Below, piece by piece: positions 51,893 to 59,517 of a stretch of DNA of 59,517 bases. The stretch covers positions 1-59,517 of the forward strand of contig CAIRGJ010000041.1 of assembly GCA_903878085.1 (NCBI GenBank), in the 5' to 3' direction. Source of the DNA: an uncultured Hyphomicrobiales bacterium (lineage in GTDB: Bacteria > Pseudomonadota > Alphaproteobacteria > Rhizobiales > Xanthobacteraceae). A program made the translations under genes and the position numbers. The notes beneath the pieces were generated by a model that worked only from the letters and a program-made list of their open reading frames with translations, was not told where the DNA came from and did not search any database. Within the stretch, counting starts at the first letter, position 1, and every line of letters starts with the position of its first letter.

Positions 51893-52143
51893 CGAGGCCC
51901 CCAAGCCCCATCGGTCCGGCGACAACATACCTCCGCAACTTGCGCGCAATCTATGGTTGTTGTCCAACCCGATAGTGTCGGGCCTGGATCAGATGGCAAG
52001 GTTGCGACGGTATTTGGTATAGTTATGGGAAGTGGCCCTTTCACGACGAAAATCGACCGAACATCGCGAAACGGCGGGTATATTTCCAATTGCCTGACTT
52101 GTCGGCCAGGGGGAATGCCCCCGTGGCGCCCGAGAAATTTGCA

Positions 52144-53400
52144 ATGACTTCGATCCCAGACGCCGCAGTTCCAAGAGCCACCCCCGACACCGCCGCCTTC
52201 GACGAAGCGGCGCGCCGGCGCTCGATCCGCTTTCTCAACTGGGCGCACTTTCTCGACCACTACGTCATCCTGATCTTTCCGACCGTGGTGATCGGGCTGG
52301 AGGCGATCTACGGCCGCAGCTATGGCGACCTGCTGGGGCTCTCGACCGCGGCTTTCACCGCGTTCGGTCTGTTCGCACTGCCGGCCGGCTGGCTCGCCGA
52401 CCACTGGAGCCGCCGCAACATGATGGCGATCTTCTTCATCGGCACCGGCGTCTCGGCCGCGGCCGTGGGCCTGGCGCCAAACTTCACTTTGCTGGCGACC
52501 GCGTTGTTTGGCATTGGCGTCTGCGGTGCGATCTATCACCCGGTCGGCACGCCGATGCTGGTCGAGCAGGCCATCAACCGCGGCCGCACCATGTCGCTCA
52601 ACGGCGTGTGCGGCAATATCGGCGTCTCGGTTGCCGCCGCGATCACTGCCGCGCTGACGGCGTGGATCGGCTGGCGCTGGGCGTTCTTCGTTCCTGCCGC
52701 CGTCTTTATTGTCACCGGCATTTTCTATCTGGCGCTGACGCCGAACGATCATGGCGGCCGTCGCAGCGCCGCGCCGCATGCGCAGGACGTCGCGCTGGAC
52801 AAGCGCATGGTCTTTGCCGTGGTCGCTGCCTTCATGGCACTGGCGCTGTCGTCGGGGTTGGCGTTCAACGCGCTGACGGTCACCTTGCCGAAGATCATCG
52901 ACGCGCGGCTTGGCGACGGCATTCCGCTGACGATGGTCGGCTTTCTCGCTACCGCCGTGTTCCTGTGCGGCGCGGCGGCGCAGCTCTCGGTCGGCCGGCT
53001 GGTCGATCGCTTCCAGCCGCATCATTTGCTCGCCGGCGTGGCGCTGACGCAATTGATCGGCGTGGTGTGGCTGAACTACGCGACCGGCTGGCCGATGCTG
53101 GCGGCACTCGCAATTACGATTGCCGCGATCTACGGGCAGGTGACGCTCAACGACATCGTGCTGGCGCGTTACACGCCGCCGGCGTGGCGCGGCCGCATCT
53201 ATGCGGTCCGGTTCTTCCTCAACTTCACCTCGGCAGGTCCCGCGGTTTGGGGCATCGGCAGATTGTACGACCACGGCGGATTTTCGCTGGTGCTCGCGAT
53301 CACGGCGATGGTCGCCGGCGTGTTCGTCGCCAACTCGCTGCTGATCAGCGCGCTGGTGTCGGGCGCCGAAAACCGCCGGCGCCAGGTGGCGGCCGAATAA
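52144..53400 (+). CDS. MFS transporter
   Basis: A 418-residue major-facilitator protein with about twelve transmembrane helices. Motif A-like GWLADHWSRRNMMAIFF lies between helices 2 and 3, then GVCGAIYHPVGTPMLVEQA, NGVCGNIGVSVAAAITAAL and the central loop. The YHPVGTP segment is like fosmidomycin-resistance (Fsr)/sugar-type MFS exporters. ATG 52144 is preferred over a TTG at 52090. It is divergent from bcsS across 251 bp with no motif I can name, and it converges on the dioxygenase gene. Substrate is unknown; a role in aromatic uptake is possible only by proximity. Confidence 0.85.
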   Translation: MTSIPDAAVPRATPDTAAFDEAARRRSIRFLNWAHFLDHYVILIFPTVVIGLEAIYGRSYGDLLGLSTAAFTAFGLFALPAGWLADHWSRRNMMAIFFIGTGVSAAAVGLAPNFTLLATALFGIGVCGAIYHPVGTPMLVEQAINRGRTMSLNGVCGNIGVSVAAAITAALTAWIGWRWAFFVPAAVFIVTGIFYLALTPNDHGGRRSAAPHAQDVALDKRMVFAVVAAFMALALSSGLAFNALTVTLPKIIDARLGDGIPLTMVGFLATAVFLCGAAAQLSVGRLVDRFQPHHLLAGVALTQLIGVVWLNYATGWPMLAALAITIAAIYGQVTLNDIVLARYTPPAWRGRIYAVRFFLNFTSAGPAVWGIGRLYDHGGFSLVLAITAMVAGVFVANSLLISALVSGAENRRRQVAAE

Positions 53401-53405
53401 CGCGC

Positions 53406-54701
53406 TTATTCCGCGGCAGCCGTGTCCCAGGCAAGCTTCTGCTTGTCGCCGCCTGCGACCGAATAGAGCGCGCCGGGCGCATTGCGCGTTTTCTGGAACT
53501 GCTCCAGCGTCTCGCCCCGCATGGCGGCGTAGATGTGCAGATTCGACACGCCGGTGACGGCGCCGAGCTTTTCCAGCATGAAGAAGCTGACGCCATATTG
53601 GATCATCGCGCGCCAGTCGCGCCGCCGCACCATGTCGCATTCGGTGTCGCTGAGTTCAGCCGCCGCAAAGGCCTGCTCCTGGTCGGCGAGGAAGGCCGCG
53701 CGCTTGTCGGCGTCGGTCAGGGCATGCAGGAACGAGTTGATGCGGAAGCCCTTCACGCTGCGGGCCAACGTGAACGGATACGTGCCGGTAAGGGCTTCGG
53801 CGCCGGCCAATTGATGCCCGATATGGCGGCGATAGTCGCTCTGGATATCGGCCATCGGCTCGATCGCCTCGTTCTCATAAACGGCGGTGGCGATGCCGGT
53901 CATCGAGGGCAAATAGTAGCTGCGGTGAACGCGTTTGATGTTTGCCGACAGGGCGCCGCGCATCACCAGCCACATGATGACCTCGGCGCCTTCCATGCCG
54001 CCGAGCCGCGCGTAATCGGCCTGTGTCATGCGCGCCAGCGTCGCCGGGCCCTTCTCGATCAATTCCAGAAACTGCTCGTCCCAGGCGGTGTTGTTGAATC
54101 CCGCGCGTTCGCCGTGGACCTGGTGCGACAGCCCGCCGGTGGCGACCAGCGCGACCTTGAGATCCTCGGGATAGCTCTCAATCGCCTTGCGCAGCGACTG
54201 GCCGAGCTTGTAGCAGCGCATCGCCGAGGGAATCGGAAATTGCAGCACGCCGACCTGCAACGGCACGATGGCGCCGGGCCATTGCGGCACATGCGGCCAC
54301 ATCATCGACAGCGGCGAAAAGCAGCCGTGATCGAGCGGCTTGCCCTGGAAGAACGACATATCGAATTCATCGGCCATCAGCGCCGTGCCAATATGGTGGG
54401 ATAGTCCGGCATGGCCTTTGACCGGCGGCAGTTCGCGCATGCCGCCGCCTTCGTCGGCGACCGCATAACTCTCGCCGACGCCGAGCGCGAAGGCGGAATA
54501 ATGATCGAAGAAGAACGACGTCACGTGGTCGTTGTAGATGACGAACAAGACGTCGGGCTTCTTGTCGGCGAGCCATTGCTGCACCGGCTTGAAGCCCTCG
54601 AAGATCGGCGCCCAGACCGGATCGTTCTCCTTATGCCGATCGTAGGCAAAGCCGATGGTCGGCGTGTGCGAGGCGGCGATTGCGCCAATGATTCTGGCCA
54701 T
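53406..54701 (-). CDS. gallate dioxygenase-type extradiol dioxygenase (fused LigB-LigA)
   Basis: This 431-residue non-haem Fe(II) enzyme has an N-terminal LigB-type catalytic domain and a C-terminal LigA-like domain, the layout of GalA/DesB gallate dioxygenases that open gallate to 4-oxalomesaconate with O2. Iron ligands by alignment are His12 (AASHTPTIG), His59 (YNDHVTSFF) and Glu240 (GGMEGAEVIMW). The catalytic His125 and His193 of DesB-like enzymes are present (LDHGCFSP and TGGLSHQVHG). ATG 54701 is used because family members start MARIIGAIAASH. A perfect FNR/FixK box lies about 80 bp upstream. Downstream gallate genes are not in the window, so 3-O-methylgallate or protocatechuate remain possible substrates. 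Confidence 0.88.
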   Translation of the reverse strand: MARIIGAIAASHTPTIGFAYDRHKENDPVWAPIFEGFKPVQQWLADKKPDVLFVIYNDHVTSFFFDHYSAFALGVGESYAVADEGGGMRELPPVKGHAGLSHHIGTALMADEFDMSFFQGKPLDHGCFSPLSMMWPHVPQWPGAIVPLQVGVLQFPIPSAMRCYKLGQSLRKAIESYPEDLKVALVATGGLSHQVHGERAGFNNTAWDEQFLELIEKGPATLARMTQADYARLGGMEGAEVIMWLVMRGALSANIKRVHRSYYLPSMTGIATAVYENEAIEPMADIQSDYRRHIGHQLAGAEALTGTYPFTLARSVKGFRINSFLHALTDADKRAAFLADQEQAFAAAELSDTECDMVRRRDWRAMIQYGVSFFMLEKLGAVTGVSNLHIYAAMRGETLEQFQKTRNAPGALYSVAGGDKQKLAWDTAAAE

Positions 54702-55133
54702 GAACTGTTCTTCCCGATGTTGCGGCGGCGCCGGCGGCAACGACAGATCCAATCTGGTGACGGGGTCCGCCAGCCGCTTTGATCTAGATCAAGGCGGGCA
54801 AGCGAATGAACAGTGGCGGCTCGAATAACGGCGGGATCAGGTCTTCGACCTTGATGCGCATGCGTTTATTCACAGCGCCGCTTGGATCTCCAGCGCCCGA
54901 CGTGCGTGTCGATGGTGAAGAGGTTCGGATTGGCCTAAAATTGTATTTCAAAGCCCGCGAGGCAAGAGGAAGTCTGTTGCGTAAGATGCGGCTTTGGAAC
55001 TTTTATTTCTGCAAGAGCGTTGTCGGCAGTTGTTTTGATTTTATTTGAGGGAACGAGCTTGCGTGGCTGCGTGGCAATATGGTTCTGATCGCGCGACGAA
55101 AATTAAATGTCTCGTGGTTCGAAGGGTTGCGAC
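54702..55133. other. 432-bp divergent intergenic region, dioxygenase / ABC importer
   Basis: The region is more AT-rich on the right half (54930-55110) than the surrounding genes, as expected for a promoter of the importer. It contains the FNR/FixK box at 54779-54792. No open frame in it has credible features. The importer start has GAAGGG seven bases upstream. Confidence 0.6.
54779..54792. promoter_or_regulatory. FNR/FixK-type binding site
   Basis: TTGATCTAGATCAA is a perfect palindrome matching the FNR/FixK consensus TTGAT-N4-ATCAA at all ten defined positions. Its centre is about 84 bp before the dioxygenase ATG and about 350 bp before the ABC importer ATG, so the dioxygenase gene is the likelier target. 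Confidence 0.75.
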
Positions 55134-56102
55134 ATGAAAACGACAACAGGCCTGGTGCTTGCCGCGGCAATTGCCGCGACTTCTGTCGCGGTTCCGGCGG
55201 AAGCGCAGACCACGCTGCGCATCGGGCACTTTCCAAACATCACGCATATCCAGGCGCTGGTCGCGCATAACATGTCGCGCACCGGCAAAGGCTGGTTCGA
55301 GCCGCGGCTCGGCGGCGATATCAAGATCGAATGGTATATTTACAATGCGGGGCCGAGCGCGATGGAGGCGGTGTTCGCGAAATCCATCGACCTTACTTAT
55401 GTCGGGCCTAATCCCGCGATCAACGCCTACTTCAAGTCGGCCGGCCAGGAAGCACGCGTCGTGGCCGGCGCGGTCAATGGCGGTTCGGCGCTGGTCGTGC
55501 AGAGCGATTCGACGTTGAAAACGCCGGCGGATTTTCGCGGCAAAAAAATCGCGACGCCGCAGTTCGGCAATACCCAGGACGTGGCGGCGCGCGCCTGGCT
55601 CATTGCGGGCGGGCTGAAGATCACGCAGACCGGCGGCGACGCGCAGGTGGTGCCGACCGCCAACCCCGACCAATTGTCGCTGTTCAAGAGCAAGCAACTC
55701 GACGGCGTCTGGACGGTCGAGCCCTGGGTGTCGCGGCTCGTCGCCGAGGCCGGCGGCAAGGTGCTGATCGACGACCGCGACGCCATCACCACGGTTTTGG
55801 TGGCGCGCGCCGAGGTGCTCGCCACGCAACGCGACCTGGTGCGCAAGGTGGTGGCCGCGCACCGCGAATTGACCGAGTGGATCAAAGCCAATCCGGCGGA
55901 GGCCCAGCGATTGGCGCGGGAGGAGCTTGAAGCCGAAACCCACGCGAAATTCGCCCCGGAACTGGTAGTATCGGCCTGGAATCGGATCGTCTTGACAAGC
56001 GATGCGTCGCTTGATGCTCTCAAGACGCTGATCGCGAGTGCGCAATCGGTCGGCTTTTTGCGCAACGCCCCGGATTTGTCACGGTTGGTCGAAAAACCAT
56101 GA
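55134..56102 (+). CDS. ABC importer substrate-binding protein (Tau/Ssu/NMT1-like)
   Basis: A 322-residue periplasmic binding protein with a signal peptide (MKTTTGLVLAAAIAATSVAVPAEA). The NMT1/SsuA fold shows TLRIGHFPNITHIQALVAHNM, IEWYIYNAGPSAMEAVFAKSIDLTYVGPNPAINAY and DGVWTVEPWVSRLVAEAGG. Ligands in this family include sulfonates, taurine, nitrate, thiamine precursors and aromatic acids. None can be assigned here. It overlaps the ATPase gene by four bases. Confidence 0.88.
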   Translation: MKTTTGLVLAAAIAATSVAVPAEAQTTLRIGHFPNITHIQALVAHNMSRTGKGWFEPRLGGDIKIEWYIYNAGPSAMEAVFAKSIDLTYVGPNPAINAYFKSAGQEARVVAGAVNGGSALVVQSDSTLKTPADFRGKKIATPQFGNTQDVAARAWLIAGGLKITQTGGDAQVVPTANPDQLSLFKSKQLDGVWTVEPWVSRLVAEAGGKVLIDDRDAITTVLVARAEVLATQRDLVRKVVAAHRELTEWIKANPAEAQRLAREELEAETHAKFAPELVVSAWNRIVLTSDASLDALKTLIASAQSVGFLRNAPDLSRLVEKP

Positions 56103-56911
56103 GCACAACGAACCTCGAGCTGCAGGCGGCACCGCCGGCCAAGCTCGTGGTCGAGCGGGTATCGAAATGGTTTCGCACCCCGCGCGCCCAGGTCCTGGCG
56201 CTGGACGACATCAATCTGCAAGTCGCCGAGGGTGAGTTCGTCTGCCTGGTCGGCCCGAGCGGCTGCGGCAAGACGACGCTGCTCGACATCATGGCCGGCT
56301 TGACCAAAGCCGACGAAGGCCGGGTGCTGTCCGATGACGGAGTCGTCGATGGGCCGGGGCGCCACCGGCTGGTGATGTTCCAGGAGCCGGCGCTGTTCCC
56401 CTGGCTCGACGCCTTCGGTAACGTGATGTTCGGGCTCAAGCGTAAGCCGGGCTTGAGCGACAATGAGTGCCGCGACATCGCCGATTATCATCTGCGGCTG
56501 GTGGGCTTAGAAAAATTCAAGCACGCTTTCGTGCACGAGTTGTCCGGCGGCATGAAGCAGCGCGTCGCCTTGGCGCGCGCGCTCGCGCCCGATCCGCATG
56601 TGCTGTTGATGGACGAACCCTTCGCCGCACTCGACGCCATCACGCGCGAGCAACTCTATGGCGACATCCAGGACATCTGGCGCAAGCGCAAGAAGACCAT
56701 CGTCTTCGTCACGCATGATGTGCGCGAGGCGGTGTGCCTCGGCGACCGCGTGTTCCTGATGTCGCCCAGCCCGGGGCGCATTCGCGAGGAATTCACGATC
56801 CCGCTGGCGCGTCCACGCGACATCAACAGTCCCGAATTGGCGGCGATCGCGCAGCGCATCACGCTGGCCTTGCGCAGCCATCTGGTCGAATCCCGGGAAG
56901 CCGCCGAATGA
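56099..56911 (+). CDS. ABC importer ATPase (SsuB/TauB-like)
   Basis: A 270-residue ATPase with Walker A VGPSGCGKTTL, VMFQEPALFPWLDAFGNVMFGLK (typical of the sulfonate/nitrate subfamily), signature LSGGMKQRVALARALA, Walker B VLLMDEPFAALDAITREQLY and VFVTHDVREAVCLGDRV. It overlaps both neighbours by four bases. Confidence 0.93.
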   Translation: MSTTNLELQAAPPAKLVVERVSKWFRTPRAQVLALDDINLQVAEGEFVCLVGPSGCGKTTLLDIMAGLTKADEGRVLSDDGVVDGPGRHRLVMFQEPALFPWLDAFGNVMFGLKRKPGLSDNECRDIADYHLRLVGLEKFKHAFVHELSGGMKQRVALARALAPDPHVLLMDEPFAALDAITREQLYGDIQDIWRKRKKTIVFVTHDVREAVCLGDRVFLMSPSPGRIREEFTIPLARPRDINSPELAAIAQRITLALRSHLVESREAAE

Positions 56912-57675
56912 GGCGCAGCTTGGTCGTCATCGCCTTTTTCGGCGTGCTGCTGCTGATCTGGCAGGCTGCGACAGCAAGCGGCCGCTGGTCGCCGGTGCTG
57001 CTGCCGCCGCCATGGGCGGTCGCGGAGTATCTGTGGGATGCGGCCCGCGACGGCAGCCTGCTCGAGGCCACCATCGTCACCGTGAAGCGGCTGCTGATCG
57101 GCTATGTCATCGGCATCGTCATCGGCTTGCCGCTCGGGCTTCTCATCAGCACCTCGCATTATCTCGAAGACACCATCGGCGCGCTGGCGCTCGGCCTTCA
57201 GACGCTGCCGAGCGTATGCTGGGTGCCGCTGGCGCTGCTGTGGTACGGCCAGACCGAGTTCGCCATGCTGTTCGTCGTGGTGATGGGCACGGTCTGGTCG
57301 GTGGTACTCGCCACCAATGCCGGGGCGCGCAACATTCCGCCGATCTATGCGCGGGCGGCGCGCACCATGGGTTCGCAGGGCATCGATATGTGGACGCACG
57401 TGATCCTGCCGGCGGCGCTGCCTTATGTGGTCAGCGGCATGAAGCAGGGCTGGGCCTTCGCCTGGCGTTCGCTGATGGCGGCGGAAATCTTCGTCACCAT
57501 CCTGACCGGCTTCGGCCTCGGCCAGATCCTGCAATATGGCCGCGAGCTCAATTCGATGGACCAGGTGATCGGCGTGATGATCATGATCGTGCTGATCGGA
57601 CTGGCCGCCGACCGATTGTTGTTCTCGCCGTGGGAGCGTCTGCTGCATCGGCGCTGGGGCACCGGGATCAAGTAA
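56908..57675 (+). CDS. ABC importer permease (SsuC/TauC-like)
   Basis: This 255-residue permease of the BPD_transp_1 family has about six helices. The EAA coupling loop is NIPPIYARAARTMGSQGIDMWTHVILPAALPYVVSGMKQGWAFAWRSLMAAEI. The upstream segment LQTLPSVCWVPLALLWYGQTEFAML is typical of sulfonate/nitrate importers. ATG 56908 overlaps the ATPase stop by four bases. Its end overlaps the convergent DUF72 gene by eight bases. Confidence 0.93.
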   Translation: MRRSLVVIAFFGVLLLIWQAATASGRWSPVLLPPPWAVAEYLWDAARDGSLLEATIVTVKRLLIGYVIGIVIGLPLGLLISTSHYLEDTIGALALGLQTLPSVCWVPLALLWYGQTEFAMLFVVVMGTVWSVVLATNAGARNIPPIYARAARTMGSQGIDMWTHVILPAALPYVVSGMKQGWAFAWRSLMAAEIFVTILTGFGLGQILQYGRELNSMDQVIGVMIMIVLIGLAADRLLFSPWERLLHRRWGTGIK

Positions 57676-58483
57676 GCCGTTCGATGAGCGCCATGGCCGC
57701 GGCCGGCGCGCGCAATTTGGCTTCGTGGATGAAATAGATGAAGACGTCGCGCGGCTGTTTCGGCGCGGACGTCTTGTCGATGTGCGGCAGGTCGGCGGGC
57801 GCGCCGCCTTTGGCCCAAATTTGCGCGCGCTTGGCCCAGGCATCGAGCGCCTTGGGTGGATAGCCGGCTTTCAGTTTCTCGTCGCCCTTCTGCAGCCGCG
57901 CGTAGACGAAATCGGCGGTGATGTCGGCGATCTCGGTGTAGGTGTCGTGCTCGGCGTAGCAGATCGCGACGTTGTGCTGGCGCGCGAGCGCGATAAAGGC
58001 CGGGGTCTTGAAGGTATCGTTGCGCACCTCGATAACGTGGCGCAAGCCATGGCCATCGAACTTGTCCGGTAGCAGATCGAGGAAGCCACCGAAATCTTTC
58101 TCGTCGAATTTTTTGTGAGGGGCGAACTGCCAAAGCAGGGGCCCGAGCTTGGGTCCGAGCTCCGTGATACCGGAATCAAGAAAGCGTTTTATCGAGTCGC
58201 CGGCTTCGGCGAGCACGCGGCGGTTGACGGCGTAACGCGGACCTTTGAGCGAGAACACGAAATCATCCGGCACTTCCGACGCCCACTTCCGATAGGTCTT
58301 CGGCGATTGCGTCGAGTAGAAGGTGCCGTTGACCTCGATCGAGGTCAGCTGCTCGCCAGCGTAGGTCAGCTCTTTCGAGTGAGGTAACCCCTTGGGGTAA
58401 AACACACCGCGCCACGGCTCGTAGGTCCAGCCACCAACGCCCACGTAGGCTTTTACGTAAGGTTTTGTTAAGGTTTTCGTCAT
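57668..58483 (-). CDS. DUF72 protein (YecE-like TIM barrel)
   Basis: A 271-residue DUF72 protein: AYVGVGGWTYEPWRGVFYPKGLPHSKELTYAGEQLTSIEVNGTFYSTQSPKTYRKWASEVPDDF, then LGPLLWQFAPHKKF, HVIEVRNDTF and DVFIYFIHEAKLRAPAAAMAL. The family is a TIM-barrel of unknown activity. ATG 58483 (MTKTLTKPYVKAYVG) is preferred to a start at 58519. The 243-bp gap up to groEL contains only the groEL terminator. Confidence 0.9.
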   Translation of the reverse strand: MTKTLTKPYVKAYVGVGGWTYEPWRGVFYPKGLPHSKELTYAGEQLTSIEVNGTFYSTQSPKTYRKWASEVPDDFVFSLKGPRYAVNRRVLAEAGDSIKRFLDSGITELGPKLGPLLWQFAPHKKFDEKDFGGFLDLLPDKFDGHGLRHVIEVRNDTFKTPAFIALARQHNVAICYAEHDTYTEIADITADFVYARLQKGDEKLKAGYPPKALDAWAKRAQIWAKGGAPADLPHIDKTSAPKQPRDVFIYFIHEAKLRAPAAAMALIERLT

Positions 58484-58669
58484 GTTGCAGTCATACTTAC
58501 CAAGTATACAATTTGCCAAGTGGTGATGGGACGCGTTTGTACTGGCTCCATCGCCCGACGGCCACGATGAAGACGACGGCGGATGTACCCGCGTCTTTCA
58601 TTTGTGGTCGTTTTCATTTGTACGCCACCCGAAACCTGGACCGGCCTCCTCAGGATGAGGTGGATAGCA

Positions 58670-58697
58670 AAAGGCCCGGGATTGCTCCCGGGCCTTT
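58670..58697 (-). terminator. Rho-independent terminator of groEL
   Basis: A 12-bp perfect stem (AAAGGCCCGGGA at 58670-58681 with TCCCGGGCCTTT at 58686-58697) and a 4-base loop lie 29 bp after the stop. On the minus strand it ends CCTTTTGC. Confidence 0.9.
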
Positions 58698-58726
58698 GCA
58701 TTTCGTGATGGGGTTGAACGGTTGGA

Positions 58727-59517
58727 CTAGAAGTCCATGCCGCCGCCCATGCCGCCCATTCCGCCGGGCATACCGCCGCCGGCGGCACCCTTCTTCTGCG
58801 GGGTTTCGGCAACCATCGCTTCGGTGGTGATCAGGAGGCCGGCAACCGATGCCGCGCCCTGGATCGCCGAACGCACGACCTTGGCCGGATCGATGACGCC
58901 CTTGCTCATCAGGTTGCCGTATTCGCCGGCCTGGGCGTCGTAGCCCCAGTTGTACTGATCCTTCTCGAGGATCTTGCCGACGATGACCGAGCCGTCTTCA
59001 CCGGCGTTGGTCGCAATCTGACGGGCCGGGGCCTGGATCGCCTTGCGGACGATCTCGACGCCGACTTTCTGGTCGTCGTTCTGGGTCTTGACCTTCTTGA
59101 GGGCCTCGGTGGCGCGCAACAGCGCGACGCCGCCGCCCGGCAGAATGCCTTCCTCAACCGCGGCGCGGGTCGCATGCATCGCGTCGTCGACGCGGTCCTT
59201 GCGTTCCTTGACCTCGATCTCGGTGGCGCCGCCGACGCGGATCACCGCAACGCCGCCGGCGAGCTTCGCCAGACGTTCCTGCAGCTTCTCCTTGTCGTAG
59301 TCCGAGGTGGTTTCCTCGATCTGCGCCTTGATCTGCGCCACGCGCGCCTCGATGTCGGCCTTCTTGCCGGCACCGTTGACGATCGTGGTATTTTCCTTGT
59401 CGATCGTGATCTTCTTGGTGCGGCCCAGCATCTGGATGGTCACGTTCTCGAGCTTGATGCCGAGATCTTCCGAGATCGCCTGGCCGCCGGTCAGGATCGC
59501 GATGTCCTGCAGCATGG
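58727..59517 (-). CDS. groL: chaperonin GroEL, 5'-truncated by the window edge
   Basis: The C-terminal half of the 60-kDa chaperonin: [20 protein letters not shown], the equatorial ATP-site region [66 protein letters not shown]. It ends with the Gly-Met-rich tail [17 protein letters not shown]. About 263 residues are visible and the start lies beyond the right edge. No anomaly is seen. Confidence 0.98.
   Translation of the reverse strand, partial: MLQDIAILTGGQAISEDLGIKLENVTIQMLGRTKKITIDKENTTIVNGAGKKADIEARVAQIKAQIEETTSDYDKEKLQERLAKLAGGVAVIRVGGATEIEVKERKDRVDDAMHATRAAVEEGILPGGGVALLRATEALKKVKTQNDDQKVGVEIVRKAIQAPARQIATNAGEDGSVIVGKILEKDQYNWGYDAQAGEYGNLMSKGVIDPAKVVRSAIQGAASVAGLLITTEAMVAETPQKKGAAGGGMPGGMGGMGGGMDF

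Overview
The window is high-GC chromosomal DNA, almost fully coding, from an alphaproteobacterium, most likely order Hyphomicrobiales near the Bradyrhizobium/Rhodopseudomonas/Pseudolabrys families. This placement is an inference. It rests on the purC-purS-purQ-purL-bolA-grxD layout, the DUF1476 (F1-ATPase zeta) gene, a livKHMGF operon with its DUF6867 companion, a BcsS-type gene, a form II cox cluster, and intergenic palindromes of the kind scattered through Bradyrhizobiaceae genomes. No insertion sequence, phage, CRISPR array, rRNA or convincing tRNA was found. The sequence is cut inside alaS at the left edge and inside groEL at the right edge.

Layout. 1-9.9 kb: alaS (5' cut), a cyclic-nucleotide-type K+ channel, two unrelated NADP isocitrate dehydrogenases in tandem, a TrmJ methyltransferase fused to a DUF559 domain, and an HpcH aldolase. 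9.9-17.2 kb: DUF1476, then purC (frameshifted), purS, purQ and purL, a secreted Cys-rich protein, bolA, ridA, grxD and a small membrane protein. 17.2-29.5 kb: Tat-exported metallo-hydrolase, rpsD with a readable promoter and leader, terC, murI, two alpha/beta hydrolases, purB, rpe, an EF-hand protein, an SBF transporter, a DadA-like oxidoreductase, a P1 peptidase and ccdA. 29.6-35.0 kb: a branched-chain amino acid (Liv) ABC operon on the minus strand. 35.3-47.0 kb: a membrane protein, pcaC-pcaD, and divergent from them a form II carbon-monoxide-dehydrogenase-like cluster (coxG, S, L, M, D, E, split XdhC, MoeA/MobA fusion). 47.0-51.9 kb: DUF4189, a TetR-controlled HlyD/ABC-2 exporter with a near-perfect operator, and a frameshifted bcsS. 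52.1-59.5 kb: MFS transporter, a gallate-type extradiol dioxygenase preceded by a perfect FNR/FixK box, a Tau/Ssu-type ABC importer, DUF72 and groEL (5' cut).

Functional themes. Purine synthesis (purC, S, Q, L, B) is the main housekeeping theme. The accessory theme is oxidative catabolism: the cox cluster encodes a molybdenum hydroxylase together with its maturation proteins, but its active-site motif is AYRGAGR and its gene order is S-L-M. Both mark form II enzymes of unknown substrate rather than true CO dehydrogenase. The pcaD/pcaC pair and the gallate dioxygenase are ring-cleavage functions nearby.

Quality note. Two genes, purC near 11223 and bcsS near 51181-51185, are each intact except for one missing or extra base. 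Either the sequence carries indel errors or these are recent mutations. The read-through products should not be trusted as real proteins.
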